A stretch of DNA of 64,000 nt from Pigmentiphaga sp. H8 (GTDB lineage Bacteria > Pseudomonadota > Gammaproteobacteria > Burkholderiales > Burkholderiaceae_B), in the NCBI RefSeq assembly GCF_003854895.1, contig NZ_CP033966.1, positions 1,240,001 through 1,304,000 of the forward strand. Direction: 5' to 3'. Below the pieces are notes generated by a model. It was not told the DNA's origin, searched no databases, and worked only from the letters and a program-made list of their open reading frames with translations. How positions within the stretch are numbered: the stretch's first letter is position 1; each line of letters starts with the position of its first letter. Both the position numbers and the translations under genes were made by a program. Positions 24,237 through 32,356 of this stretch are shown here, in pieces.

Positions 24237-25547
24237 CTAGAACCTCGCGGGCAGCCAGGTCGCGATCGCGGGCCAGAAGAAGATCGCCACCAGCAGCAGC
24301 ATCGTCATCGCCACGTAGGGCGTGACCGCCTTGAAGATGTCGGTCATCCTGACCTCGGCCGGCGCCACGCCGCGCATCGTCATCAGCAGCATGCCGTGCG
24401 GGGGCAGCAGCAGGCCCAGCTGCATGCAGATCAGGTACATGATGCCGAACCAGACCGTGTCGATGCCCAACTGGTTGACGATGGGCATGAACACCGGCAG
24501 CGTGATCATCATCATGGAGATCTGTTCGACGAACAGGCCCAGGAAGATCAGCAGCGCCAGCATGCCCGCGACGATGGCCAGCGGGGACAGCCCCGTGCTT
24601 GTCACCGTCTGCACCAGGCCGTTGGTGGCGCCCGAGAAGCTCAGGATCTGGGAGAAGGTGGTGGCGCCCAGGATGATGAACAGGATCATGGCCGAGATCA
24701 CCAGCGTGCCCTTGAGCGCGGCGAACAGCCGGGCCGGCGTCAGCGCCCGGTAGCACGCGGTGACCAGGATGGTCGCCATCGAGCCCAGGGCGGCCGATTC
24801 CGTGGGCGTCGCCCAGCCGGCGATCATCGAGCCGACCACCACGCCGAAGATCGTCGCCAGCGGCAGCACGTAGATCAGGAAGGGCCGCACGCGCTCCCAG
24901 CCCCGGTGTTCGTCCAGCGGGCCGTTCGGCGCGATGGCGGGCCGCAGGCTGGCGCGGACCACGATGTAGGCGATGAACGACAGGCTCAGGATGAAGCCGG
25001 GCGTCACGCCTCCCACAAGCAGCTTGGAGATCGAGATGCCGGACAGCGAACCGAGCAGCACGGTGATGGCCGAGGGCGGGATCAGCATGTCGACCGCGCC
25101 GATGGCCATGATGGGGCCGCAGGCCATGGTGGGGTGATAGCCGCGCTGCAGCATGAGCGGCAGCATCAGGCTGCCCAGCATCGCCGTGGTCGCGATGGTG
25201 GAGCCCGAGATGGCCGAGAAAATCGTGCCGGCCACCACCGCCACCACCGCCAGCCGGGCGGGCATGCGCCGGATCAGGCGTTCGATGCCGTCGATCACCT
25301 TGAGCGCCACGCCCGTGTGGAACAGGACCTCGCCCATCAGGACGAACAGCGGGATGGGCGTGAGCGAGAAGCTGGTGATGGAGGCCGAACCGTTGCGCAC
25401 CAGTTGGCCCAGGCCGGGTTCGCCGCCCAGGAACAGCAGCGCCCCGGCCAGGTTGATGACCAGGAAGGAGAAGGCCACGGGCAGGCCGAGGAACAGCAGG
25501 GCGGTGGAGCCGCCGAACAGCAGCAGCGAGGCTTGTTGCCAGGTCAT
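24237..25547 (-). CDS. TRAP transporter large permease (DctM family)
   Basis: The protein has 436 residues and about twelve hydrophobic helices. DctM landmarks are PVAFSFLVINLAGALLFLGG near the start, SGSTIATTAMLGSLMLPLM, GAVDMLIPPSAITVLLG and the late FVEQISMMMITLPVFMPI. It forms the sodium-driven transport channel in the inner membrane. AGGAGG lies just before ATG 25547. It follows the small permease gene after 9 bases and is 109 bases ahead of iorA. Confidence 0.95.
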   Translation of the reverse strand: MTWQQASLLLFGGSTALLFLGLPVAFSFLVINLAGALLFLGGEPGLGQLVRNGSASITSFSLTPIPLFVLMGEVLFHTGVALKVIDGIERLIRRMPARLAVVAVVAGTIFSAISGSTIATTAMLGSLMLPLMLQRGYHPTMACGPIMAIGAVDMLIPPSAITVLLGSLSGISISKLLVGGVTPGFILSLSFIAYIVVRASLRPAIAPNGPLDEHRGWERVRPFLIYVLPLATIFGVVVGSMIAGWATPTESAALGSMATILVTACYRALTPARLFAALKGTLVISAMILFIILGATTFSQILSFSGATNGLVQTVTSTGLSPLAIVAGMLALLIFLGLFVEQISMMMITLPVFMPIVNQLGIDTVWFGIMYLICMQLGLLLPPHGMLLMTMRGVAPAEVRMTDIFKAVTPYVAMTMLLLVAIFFWPAIATWLPARF

Positions 25548-25556
25548 GGGCGCCTC

Positions 25557-26072
25557 CTAGCTGGCCGACACGGCGTCGTGCCGCGGCCGGTGTTCGGCCT
25601 TGCGCAGCCGGTCCATGCGGAACAGGAACTCGACCGACAGCAGGGAGAAGCTCAGTACCCAGGGGGCGGTCCCCCACCACTCCGGCGTCACCAGCGTCTT
25701 GGTGATCATGCCGCCGCCCAGGTAGCTTTCATGGGTGACCAGCCAGCCGTGCCAGGCCAGGGCGACGCTGCAGGCGAAGCCGAGCAGGTCGGACGCCCAC
25801 TCGCAGGCCCAGCCGGCGCGCGCCGGCAGGGCCTGCAGCAGGATGTCGACCCGGATGTGCTGGCCCTGGCGCAGCAGCCAGGGCGCGGCCAGCATGGTCA
25901 TGGCGGACAGCATCGTTTCCGAGATCTCGTTGCTCCAGGACAGGTCGGCCAGGCCGGTGTTGCGGGTGAACACGTCGGCGCAGATCATGACGGTCATCGC
26001 CAGCAGGATCAGGCAGGCCAGGGAGAAGCAGAGATAGAGCAACTGTCCGTAGGCGCGTGAAATCGTCTGCAT
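25557..26072 (-). CDS. TRAP transporter small permease (DctQ family)
   Basis: The protein has 171 residues and four membrane helices (LLYLCFSLACLILLAMTVM onward; LLGFACSVALAWHGW). The conserved DctQ patches are FTRNTGLADLSWSNEISETML and APWLLRQGQHIRVDIL. It pairs with DctM and helps dock the loaded binding protein. It starts 6 bases after the dctP-type gene ends. Confidence 0.93.
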   Translation of the reverse strand: MQTISRAYGQLLYLCFSLACLILLAMTVMICADVFTRNTGLADLSWSNEISETMLSAMTMLAAPWLLRQGQHIRVDILLQALPARAGWACEWASDLLGFACSVALAWHGWLVTHESYLGGGMITKTLVTPEWWGTAPWVLSFSLLSVEFLFRMDRLRKAEHRPRHDAVSAS

Positions 26073-26078
26073 GGCGGA

Positions 26079-27083
26079 TCACGGGCGCGAGAACAGCGAC
26101 TTCAGCTTGGCCGCGTGCGCGGGGCTGACCTCGGCCATCCGCTTCCAGGCGGCGTCATGGGCGGCGTCCAGCAGCTTGCGGCTGTCTTCCGGCGACAAGG
26201 CGATGGTTTTGACGCCCGCTTCGGCCTGCCGCCTGGTCTCGGCCGCGACTTCGTCCTGGTACGTGGCGTTCTGTTCTTCGGCCCACGCGAATTGCTTCTG
26301 CAGGAACTCGCGCTGGGCCTGCGTCAGGTTCTTCCAGGACGACAGGTTCATCAGGATGCCGTTCTCCGAGCCGTAGAAGCCGGGGTCCACGCGGTACTTG
26401 GTCTTCTCCTGCCAGCCCAGGTCGAAGATGCCGGCGATCGGCCAGCCGTAGCCGTCCACCACGCCGCGTTCCAGCGCGGTGTAAAGCTCGCCCGGCGCGG
26501 TCTGCACCACCGTGCTGCCCAGGCCCAGGAACAGATCCCGGTAGACCGGCGTGATGCGCATCTTCTGGCCCTTGAGGTCACCGGTGAAGCCCTTGTTGGT
26601 GTAGATGTGATAGGGCACGCCGTCGCTCAGCCGGGCGAGGTAGGTCAGGCCCTTGGGCGCCAGCAGAGTGTTCATGTAGTCGATGGCGCCGTTCTCGCGC
26701 AGCTGCCGGGTCGTCAGGTCGGTGTAGGACATGGCGATGGCCTCGGGCACGATGTTGGTGTAGAACACCCCGGTCACGTTGGCGAGATCGACCACCTTGT
26801 TGCGCACGGCGTTGCCCACCTCGAATGGCGGGATGGCCTTGGGGCCGCCGATGTAGTTGATCTGCACCAGGCCCTTGCCTTCCCGGTTGACCTTCTCGAC
26901 GAAGCGTTCGAAGTGGCGGGAGAAGAAGGTCTTTTCGTCGAAGGAACTGACGGCGCGCAGGGTGACCTGCTGCGCCTGGCCCAGGGCCGGCGCGGCCAGA
27001 CAGGCGAGCGCGGCGGCCGCGAGGATGGCGCGGCGCTTGCCTTGCAGGGAGCGGGAACCGGCGTTGACGAGGGACCTGAGCAT
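26079..27083 (-). CDS. TRAP transporter substrate-binding protein (DctP family)
   Basis: The protein has 334 residues. A signal peptide (RRAILAAAALACLAAPALGQA, read as basic head plus hydrophobic core) precedes a DctP fold with VTLRAVSSFDEKTFFSRHFERF, the conserved arginine region KMRITPVYRDLFLGLGS and ELYTALERGVVDGYG. The arginine in KMRI typically binds the ligand carboxylate. It is the first gene of the run that continues with the permeases and iorAB, so a keto acid or aromatic carboxylate is a plausible ligand (inference). A LysR gene is divergent to it. Confidence 0.93.
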   Translation of the reverse strand: MLRSLVNAGSRSLQGKRRAILAAAALACLAAPALGQAQQVTLRAVSSFDEKTFFSRHFERFVEKVNREGKGLVQINYIGGPKAIPPFEVGNAVRNKVVDLANVTGVFYTNIVPEAIAMSYTDLTTRQLRENGAIDYMNTLLAPKGLTYLARLSDGVPYHIYTNKGFTGDLKGQKMRITPVYRDLFLGLGSTVVQTAPGELYTALERGVVDGYGWPIAGIFDLGWQEKTKYRVDPGFYGSENGILMNLSSWKNLTQAQREFLQKQFAWAEEQNATYQDEVAAETRRQAEAGVKTIALSPEDSRKLLDAAHDAAWKRMAEVSPAHAAKLKSLFSRP

Positions 27084-27222
27084 GTTGTCTCCATTGCCGG
27101 CTTCTTTCGCGAGGCACGGGCCCGCGAAGGCGGCGATAAGGGTTGGATGGATGGGATGGCGAGGCGGACCGAGGTTAGAGGGCGGCCGCGAGGCCCGTCA
27201 ACGCGATTTCCTGCGGCATGCG

Positions 27223-27237
27223 ATGAATTCTTTTCAT
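27223..27237. promoter_or_regulatory. LysR-type box between the TRAP operon and its regulator
   Basis: ATGAA-N5-TTCAT is a perfect 15-base interrupted palindrome with the T-N11-A core of LysR sites. It lies 91 bases before the LysR start at 27328 and 140 bases before the dctP-type start at 27083. Confidence 0.55.
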
Positions 27238-27327
27238 GCACGGCGGGGGCGCGCCTGCGGGGCGTGATCGGTGCCAAAATGCCGGTGCGCGCCACGCGCT
27301 TTCCCGTACGACTCTCGCGATACCGCC

Positions 27328-28272
27328 ATGGAATTGAAGCAACTCAGAGCGCTGCAGGCCATCGCCGACACCGGCAGTTTCGGCGAGGCGGCGGCCCAGC
27401 TCGGCCTAACCCAGTCGGCGCTCAGCCACCAGGTGCGCCATCTCGAGGCCGAACTGGACGAGACCCTGCTGATACGGGCCCGGCCCAAGGTCTATCCGTC
27501 TCCGGCGGGACTGGCGGTGCTGGCTTCGGCGCAGAAGATACGCGCCGAGATCATGGCGCTGGAAGCGCGCTTCGAGCGCTCCAAGACCGGGCCGGTCACC
27601 GGCACGCTGCGCATCGCGGCCACCACGCTGTCCATCGTCTACGTCCTGGGCGACCTGTGCGAGGCCTTCATCGAGAAGTACCCGGGGATCGAACTGATCT
27701 TCACCGCCACCGAAAGCGCCGAGGCCGCCGTCAGGCGGGTGCAGGTCGGGACGGCCGACGTGGCGTTCGGACCGCTGGGCGAAGGCAGCAGCCAGATGGT
27801 CAGGGTGGCGCTGGGCAGCACCGAGCATGCGTTCATCGTCCGCAGCGGCCATCCGCTGGCCAAGCGGGGAACCGTCTCGCTGGACCAGCTGCGGGAGTTT
27901 CCGTTCGTCCTGTTCCAGCAGGGCAGCGGTACGCGGGCCATCACAGACGAACTGTTCATGCCCGATGGCGGCTATCCGTCCATCCTGACCGAGTCCAACG
28001 ACGCCCAGTTCATCAAGCGCATCGTCTCGATCAGTTCCGGCGTCGCGCTCATGCCGGTCTATGCGCTGGCCGACGAGGTGGCCAGCCGCAGGCTGAGCCT
28101 GCTGCGCTGCGCGGGGCGGCCCATCCTGGTCGACATCGGCATCGTCCACAAGAAGAACGTGCTGATGAATTCGATCGAGCTGTTCAAGTCGCTATGCCTG
28201 GACCAGCGTGGGCCATCGCCCATCGGCATCACCATCGAGAACGCGCGCAGCCTGCCGTTCGCCAGGCGCTGA
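27328..28272 (+). CDS. LysR-family transcriptional regulator
   Basis: The protein has 314 residues. The N-terminal winged helix-turn-helix is ELKQLRALQAIADTGSFGEA with the recognition part LGLTQSALSHQVRHLEAEL. The periplasmic-binding-like effector domain covers about 90-300 (GTLRIAATTLSIVYVLGDL, GTADVAFGPLGEG). It is divergent from the TRAP-iorAB genes, the usual arrangement for a LysR activator and its target. ATG 27328 gives the standard family start; the upstream open frame from 27271 is not family-like. Confidence 0.95.
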   Translation: MELKQLRALQAIADTGSFGEAAAQLGLTQSALSHQVRHLEAELDETLLIRARPKVYPSPAGLAVLASAQKIRAEIMALEARFERSKTGPVTGTLRIAATTLSIVYVLGDLCEAFIEKYPGIELIFTATESAEAAVRRVQVGTADVAFGPLGEGSSQMVRVALGSTEHAFIVRSGHPLAKRGTVSLDQLREFPFVLFQQGSGTRAITDELFMPDGGYPSILTESNDAQFIKRIVSISSGVALMPVYALADEVASRRLSLLRCAGRPILVDIGIVHKKNVLMNSIELFKSLCLDQRGPSPIGITIENARSLPFARR

Positions 28273-28294
28273 ACCCGCAGGCGCGCGCGCCGGC

Positions 28295-29116
28295 TCAGGC
28301 CAGCGGCCCCACGCGCAGGCCTTCCTCGTCCAGCCAGCGGGAAAGGGCCGGGCCGGCCAGCACCCGGTATTCGGCCACGCGCTGCCCGCCGGGAGGATCG
28401 TCGGGCACGGGGGCGACGGCCGGGTGGCACATCAGCACGTCCCGGTCGCCCGCGTGCCGCAGCCAGTTGCGCACCAGCGCGGCATAGTGCTGTTCCCCGC
28501 CTTCAAAGCCGTACACGCCCAGCAGGCGGGCGTTGGTCCGCATGCCGTGGCCGTGTGCCAGACGGGCCAGCCCGGCGGCGCCCAGCGCGGCGATCACGCG
28601 GGCCTTCAGGCGAGGCGGGCGCGGCATGCCGGGCAGGGGCGCGGGGCGCGTGGAGCGCAGCCAGGGCAGGGCATGGGCATAGCGCCGCGCCAGCAGCGCG
28701 ACCAGGCGGGTACGTATGCGGGGCAGCTGATGCACGTGCTGGTGGCCGTCGACGTAGGCGGGCGGGCGGCCGAAGGCCTGTTCGAAGGCGTCGAACTGCC
28801 GGACCAGTCGCGCATCGATCCAGGCGTCGTCGATCAGGCCCGCGTAGCTGCGGGCGATGAGCGCGGACAGGGACAGGCGCTCGGCGGGCGTGTCGAAGAA
28901 AGCGGTGAAGTCCACGTGCAGGCCGGTCTCGATGCCCGTGTCGGCCAGCAGCCGGGCGTAGGTGCCGAAGCTGGGGCCGAGCGTCATGCAGCTGGCGGCG
29001 CTGACGCGCTTGCGGGCGGCCAGGGTGAGGATGGCCAGGTCGACCGACGCGTCCATGCCGAAGTCGTCCGCACACACGACGATGCGCCTGCCGGATAATG
29101 GCGTTCCGTTCACCAC
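28295..29116 (-). CDS. lgmC: ChbG/HpnK (YdjC) family polysaccharide deacetylase, lgmC-like
   Basis: The protein has about 273 residues. The metal and catalytic motifs are CADDFGMDASVDLAILTLA at the start, GLHVDFTAFFDT, and AYVDGHQHVHQLPRIR. A late CHPAVAPVPDDP matches the ChbG/YdjC deacetylase family. In Bordetella LgmC is thought to deacetylate the GlcNAc carrier lipid used for lipid A modification; the gene set here (GtrA, ArnT-like, GT2) supports that role. No ATG fits before residue 30, so GTG 29116 (or 29113) is the likely start. The GtrA gene is divergent and begins only 22 bases away, so the two promoters must overlap the opposite gene. Confidence 0.82.
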   Translation of the reverse strand: MVNGTPLSGRRIVVCADDFGMDASVDLAILTLAARKRVSAASCMTLGPSFGTYARLLADTGIETGLHVDFTAFFDTPAERLSLSALIARSYAGLIDDAWIDARLVRQFDAFEQAFGRPPAYVDGHQHVHQLPRIRTRLVALLARRYAHALPWLRSTRPAPLPGMPRPPRLKARVIAALGAAGLARLAHGHGMRTNARLLGVYGFEGGEQHYAALVRNWLRHAGDRDVLMCHPAVAPVPDDPPGGQRVAEYRVLAGPALSRWLDEEGLRVGPLA

Positions 29117-29137
29117 GTTTCCGTTGGATGTCCATCC

Positions 29138-29533
29138 ATGCGCCTGCTTGCCGGACAGATCCTTCGCTTCGTCGCCGTCGGCTGCCTGGCCGCCGCCACC
29201 CACTGGGTCGTAACCGTGGCCTGCGTCGAGATGCTGCGCGTCGTGCCCCTGTGGGCCAACGTGGCGGGCTGGCTGGCCGCCTTCTGCGTATCGTTCGCGG
29301 GCCATCTGCTGTTCACGTTCAGGCACCCGCTGCATGCGTGGCAGCAGGCCGCGGCGAGATTTTTTCTCGTATCCGCCGGCGGCTTCGCGGTCAACGAAAT
29401 GGCCTATGCCTGGCTGCTCCATGTGTCCTCGGTGCGTTATGACGTCTTGCTGGCAGCGGTGTTGGTGGGGATTGCCGTGGGTACCTTCATTGCAAGCCGG
29501 CTATGGGCGTTTGGCCGCACGCCCGGCGCATGA
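29138..29533 (+). CDS. lgmD: GtrA-like membrane protein, lgmD-like
   Basis: The protein has 131 residues and four predicted helices (LRFVAVGCLAAATHWVVTVAC, ANVAGWLAAFCVSFAGHLLF, FFLVSAGGFAVNEMAYAWLL, VLLAAVLVGIAVGTFIASRLWAF). The GHLLFTF and SRLWAF motifs are characteristic of GtrA proteins, which are thought to flip undecaprenyl-phosphate sugars across the inner membrane. In lgm systems this step delivers the GlcNAc/GlcN donor to the periplasm. The 3' end overlaps that of the converging ArnT-like gene by 47 bases. Confidence 0.82.
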   Translation: MRLLAGQILRFVAVGCLAAATHWVVTVACVEMLRVVPLWANVAGWLAAFCVSFAGHLLFTFRHPLHAWQQAAARFFLVSAGGFAVNEMAYAWLLHVSSVRYDVLLAAVLVGIAVGTFIASRLWAFGRTPGA

Positions 29534-31037
29534 GCCCGTCGCCGGCCTCGATCAGCCACACGCGGCTGCGGCCTTCGCTCAGCACGGGCTGCCGGTTCGC
29601 CAGCAGTGGCTTGCGCGTGGCGTCGTCGGCGCCGCCCCAGATCCAGTAGCGTTCCCCGGCGGGGGCCGCGCACAGGCGTTCGTGCAGCAGCCGGTCCGAC
29701 AGCAGCACTTGCTGGCCCTGTACCGGGTCGAAATGCGCGGCGTCGTACAGTTCCTTGCGCCAGTTGTCGCGCAAGGGAATCTGCGGGTCCAGCCAGTCGT
29801 CCACGACCCAGATGGGGGAGCGGGAGCGGGAATACAGTTGCAACTGGAAGGGGTACTCGTGCAGCGCCACCAGCGTGTCGCCGGGCCGCAGCCGCGCGCC
29901 GATGTCGAGGGCCAGGGACTTGGGAGCCTGGTGCGAGTAGGCGGCGGCTGCGGCCATCGCCGCGCCGCACAGCGTGGCGGCGCCGATGACCGACAGCGGA
30001 AACAGGCGCCGCCAGCGCAGGCTGCGGCCGCTGCGCCGGACCGACATGACGACCTCGGCCAGCAGGAAGGCGAAGGCGGGCAGCGCCGGCACGATGTAGC
30101 CGATGAGCTTGGAGCTGGGTAGGGAGAAGAAGGCCAGGATCACGGCCAGCCAGATCAGCATCAGCCGCCGCAGTTCGCCGTGGGGCGCGGTCCAGAAGCG
30201 CTTGTCGAGCAGGCCGGCGGCCCACGCCGACCAGGGCAGCGCCAGCCCGGCCAGCACGGGCAGGTAGAACCAGGCCGGCTGCACGTTGTTGAATCCGCCG
30301 GCGGAGAATCGCTCGAACTGCTGGTAGATGAAGAAGTAGTGGAAGAACTCCGGGTAGCGCAGCTGCATCAGCCAGAACCACGGCACCGCCACCAGCAGGA
30401 AGGCGCCGATGGCCGGCGGCCACAGCAGGACGAGCAGGTCTTTCCAGCGGCGCGCCGACGCTACCCAGATCACCAGCACGACGGCCGGCAGCGCGACGCC
30501 TATCAGGCCTTTGGCCAGCACGGCCAGGCCGGCCAGCACCGCGCACGTCAGCATCATGCCGCGGGGCGAGGCGCCTTCGCGGGCGCGCAGCAGCGCCTCG
30601 GCACCCGCCAGGATGCACAGCGAGATCAGGCTGGCCACCAGCATGTCCAGGTTGGCGAACTGCGCGGCGCCGTAGAAGAAAGGCAGGGTGACCAGGATCA
30701 GCGTGGCGACCGTGGCGGTGCCGCCGTCGCGCCACCTGCGCACGAACAGGTACAGGCCCGCCGCCGCCAACCAGGCCGCCAGGACCGAGGGCAGGCGGGC
30801 GGCGAACTCGTTCAGCCCGAACACCGAGAACGAGGCCTCGGCCAGCCAGTAGAACAGCGGCGGCTTGTGGAAATAGGGCATGCCGTTCAACAGCGGCACG
30901 GCATGGGAGTGGCCGCGCAGCATTTCCCAGGCGACGCCGGCGTAGCGGCCCTCGTCGGGCAGCATCAGCGGCCGCACCCAGGACAGCATGGCGAGCCACG
31001 CCGCGATGGCGGCAAAGAACAGGCTGGTTCTTTTCAT
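29487..31037 (-). CDS. lgmB: ArnT-like lipid A glycosyltransferase (GT39/GT83), lgmB-like
   Basis: The protein has 516 residues and about eleven or twelve membrane helices. ArnT/PMT features: the first periplasmic loop has RPLMLPDEGRYAGVAWEML with the acidic DE pair, then HKPPLFYWLAEA, GAAQFANLDMLVASLISLC, and KLIGYIVPALPAFAFLL. A C-terminal periplasmic domain of about 140 residues follows. It would transfer an aminosugar from undecaprenyl phosphate to lipid A phosphates on the periplasmic side. In Bordetella LgmB adds glucosamine, which raises resistance to cationic peptides. ATG 31037 starts just before the 81-bp repeat that separates it from the GT2 gene. Confidence in the lgm assignment rests on gene neighbourhood. 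Confidence 0.85.
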   Translation of the reverse strand: MKRTSLFFAAIAAWLAMLSWVRPLMLPDEGRYAGVAWEMLRGHSHAVPLLNGMPYFHKPPLFYWLAEASFSVFGLNEFAARLPSVLAAWLAAAGLYLFVRRWRDGGTATVATLILVTLPFFYGAAQFANLDMLVASLISLCILAGAEALLRAREGASPRGMMLTCAVLAGLAVLAKGLIGVALPAVVLVIWVASARRWKDLLVLLWPPAIGAFLLVAVPWFWLMQLRYPEFFHYFFIYQQFERFSAGGFNNVQPAWFYLPVLAGLALPWSAWAAGLLDKRFWTAPHGELRRLMLIWLAVILAFFSLPSSKLIGYIVPALPAFAFLLAEVVMSVRRSGRSLRWRRLFPLSVIGAATLCGAAMAAAAAYSHQAPKSLALDIGARLRPGDTLVALHEYPFQLQLYSRSRSPIWVVDDWLDPQIPLRDNWRKELYDAAHFDPVQGQQVLLSDRLLHERLCAAPAGERYWIWGGADDATRKPLLANRQPVLSEGRSRVWLIEAGDGLMRRACGQTPIAGLQ

Positions 31038-31199
31038 CGCCGGGCCGCCCCAAGATGAAAACGCCCCCTTGGGGGGCAGCGCAGCCGCGCAGCGGCAAGC
31101 GTGGGGGTCATTTTTCATCGCCGGGCCGCCCCAAGATGAAAACGCCCCCTTGGGGGGCAGCGCAGCCGCGCAGCGGCAAGCGTGGGGGCCATTTTTCAT
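31038..31199. repeat. 81-bp tandem repeat (two units) between lgmB and lgmA genes
   Basis: Units 31038-31118 and 31119-31199 are nearly identical (GGGGGTCA versus GGGGGCCA near the end). Each contains the complementary stretch CCCCCTTGGGGG and ends TTTTTCAT, the complement of an ATG used by lgmB. The unit length is a multiple of three. The second unit overlaps the last codon and stop of the GT2 gene at 31196. Confidence 0.92.
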
Positions 31200-32248
31200 C
31201 GCATGCCTGCGCGGCGGCTGCGCGTCCCCGTGCCGCGGCGGGAACGGACCACGTACAGCGGCCGGCCCTTGACCTCGTCGAAGATGCGGGCGACGTACTC
31301 GCCCACGATGCCCAGCGAGATCAGGTTCAGGCCGGCGAAGAACAGCAGGGCGGCCACGATGGTGGTCCAGCCCGCGACGATGTTGCCCTTGACCAGGTAT
31401 TCGCCCACCACGTAGCAGCCATAGGCGAACGACAGCGCGGCGAAGAGTCCGCCCACGAGGCTCGCCATGCGCAGCGGCCAGGTCGTGAACGCGGTAAGCC
31501 CGTCCAGGGCCAGGCGTCCCAGTTGCAGCGGCCGGAAGTGGCTGCTGCCGTGGGCACGGTCGGCGGGGACGTAAGGCAGCGGTTCGGCCTTGAACCCTAC
31601 CCAGGCGTACAGGCCCTTCATGAAGCGCGTGCGTTCGGGCAGGGCGATCAAGGCGTCGACGACGCGGCGATCCATCAATCGGAAATCGCCGGCATGCGCC
31701 GGGACGTCGACGCGGCCATGCGAGCTGAGCAGCCGGTAGAACAGGCGCGAGCCCAGGCGCTTGAGCGCTGGCTCGTCGTCGCGGTGGCTGCGCACGGCAT
31801 AGACCATGTCCGCGCCGGCGCTCCAGCGGGCGAGCATCCGGTCGATCAGGTCGGGCGAGTGCTGCAGGTCGGCGTCCATGCTGATGACGACGTCGCCGTC
31901 CGCGGCTTCCAGGCCGGCGCTGAGCGCGGCTTCCTTGCCGAAGTTGCGCGACAGCTGTAGATAGCGGAAACCCGGAACCTGGCTCCAGCGGGCCATGAGC
32001 TCGGAGGTCTCGTCGGTGCTGCCATCGTCCACCACGACGATCTCCCAGCTTCGGCACAGCGTGTCGAGGCGGGCTCGCAAGAGGGGAAGAAGCTCGCGCA
32101 GGTTGCGGGCCTCGTTCAGGCAGGGCAGGACGCAGCTGACGTGGACATCGTGGAAGGCGCGACTCCTGGGAGCGGCCGCCTCGGGAAGAGGCAGGACCAC
32201 GCCGGGCAGCGCCGGGCCGAAGCCATCCAGATCGTGTTGGACATCCAT
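31196..32248 (-). CDS. lgmA: Polyprenol-phosphate sugar glycosyltransferase (GT2, GtrB/ArnC-like), lgmA-like
   Basis: The protein has 350 residues. The GT-A catalytic domain (about 37-245) shows SCVLPCLNEARNLRELLPLL, IVVVDDGSTDETSELM, YLQLSRNFGKEAALSAGL and the metal motif ISMDADLQHSP. Two C-terminal membrane helices follow (LRMASLVGGLFAALSFAYGC, ALLFFAGLNLISLGIVG). It makes undecaprenyl-phosphate-linked sugar in the cytoplasm, the first step of the lgm/arn-type lipid A modification. It precedes the ArnT-like gene in the same direction, separated by the 81-bp repeats. The extension of about 35 residues before the catalytic domain is not conserved and the true start could be later. Confidence 0.87.
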   Translation of the reverse strand: MDVQHDLDGFGPALPGVVLPLPEAAAPRSRAFHDVHVSCVLPCLNEARNLRELLPLLRARLDTLCRSWEIVVVDDGSTDETSELMARWSQVPGFRYLQLSRNFGKEAALSAGLEAADGDVVISMDADLQHSPDLIDRMLARWSAGADMVYAVRSHRDDEPALKRLGSRLFYRLLSSHGRVDVPAHAGDFRLMDRRVVDALIALPERTRFMKGLYAWVGFKAEPLPYVPADRAHGSSHFRPLQLGRLALDGLTAFTTWPLRMASLVGGLFAALSFAYGCYVVGEYLVKGNIVAGWTTIVAALLFFAGLNLISLGIVGEYVARIFDEVKGRPLYVVRSRRGTGTRSRRAGMR

Positions 32249-32356
32249 GAAACACTCGGAAAGAACGACGGGAACGGCGCCAGTATGGTCGGGCGTGCGT
32301 CGAATTTTCGTTGAAGGGATGTCGAGTTTCCGTGGCCAGGACCGTTCAGCGGAACG

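Noticed and set aside
27084..27271. N-terminal extension of the LysR gene at 27328
   Set aside because: The upstream open codons have no LysR similarity and the LysR box at 27223 lies in this interval.
31038..31199. CRISPR-like array
   Set aside because: The two units are directly tandem without spacers and are much longer than CRISPR repeats; no cas genes are nearby. No other CRISPR array was seen in the window.
31038..31960. A plus-strand frame that translates the 81-bp repeats into a repeating peptide
   Set aside because: Open only because the unit is divisible by three and the opposite GT2 gene has suitable codon bias; no start signal or conserved domain.
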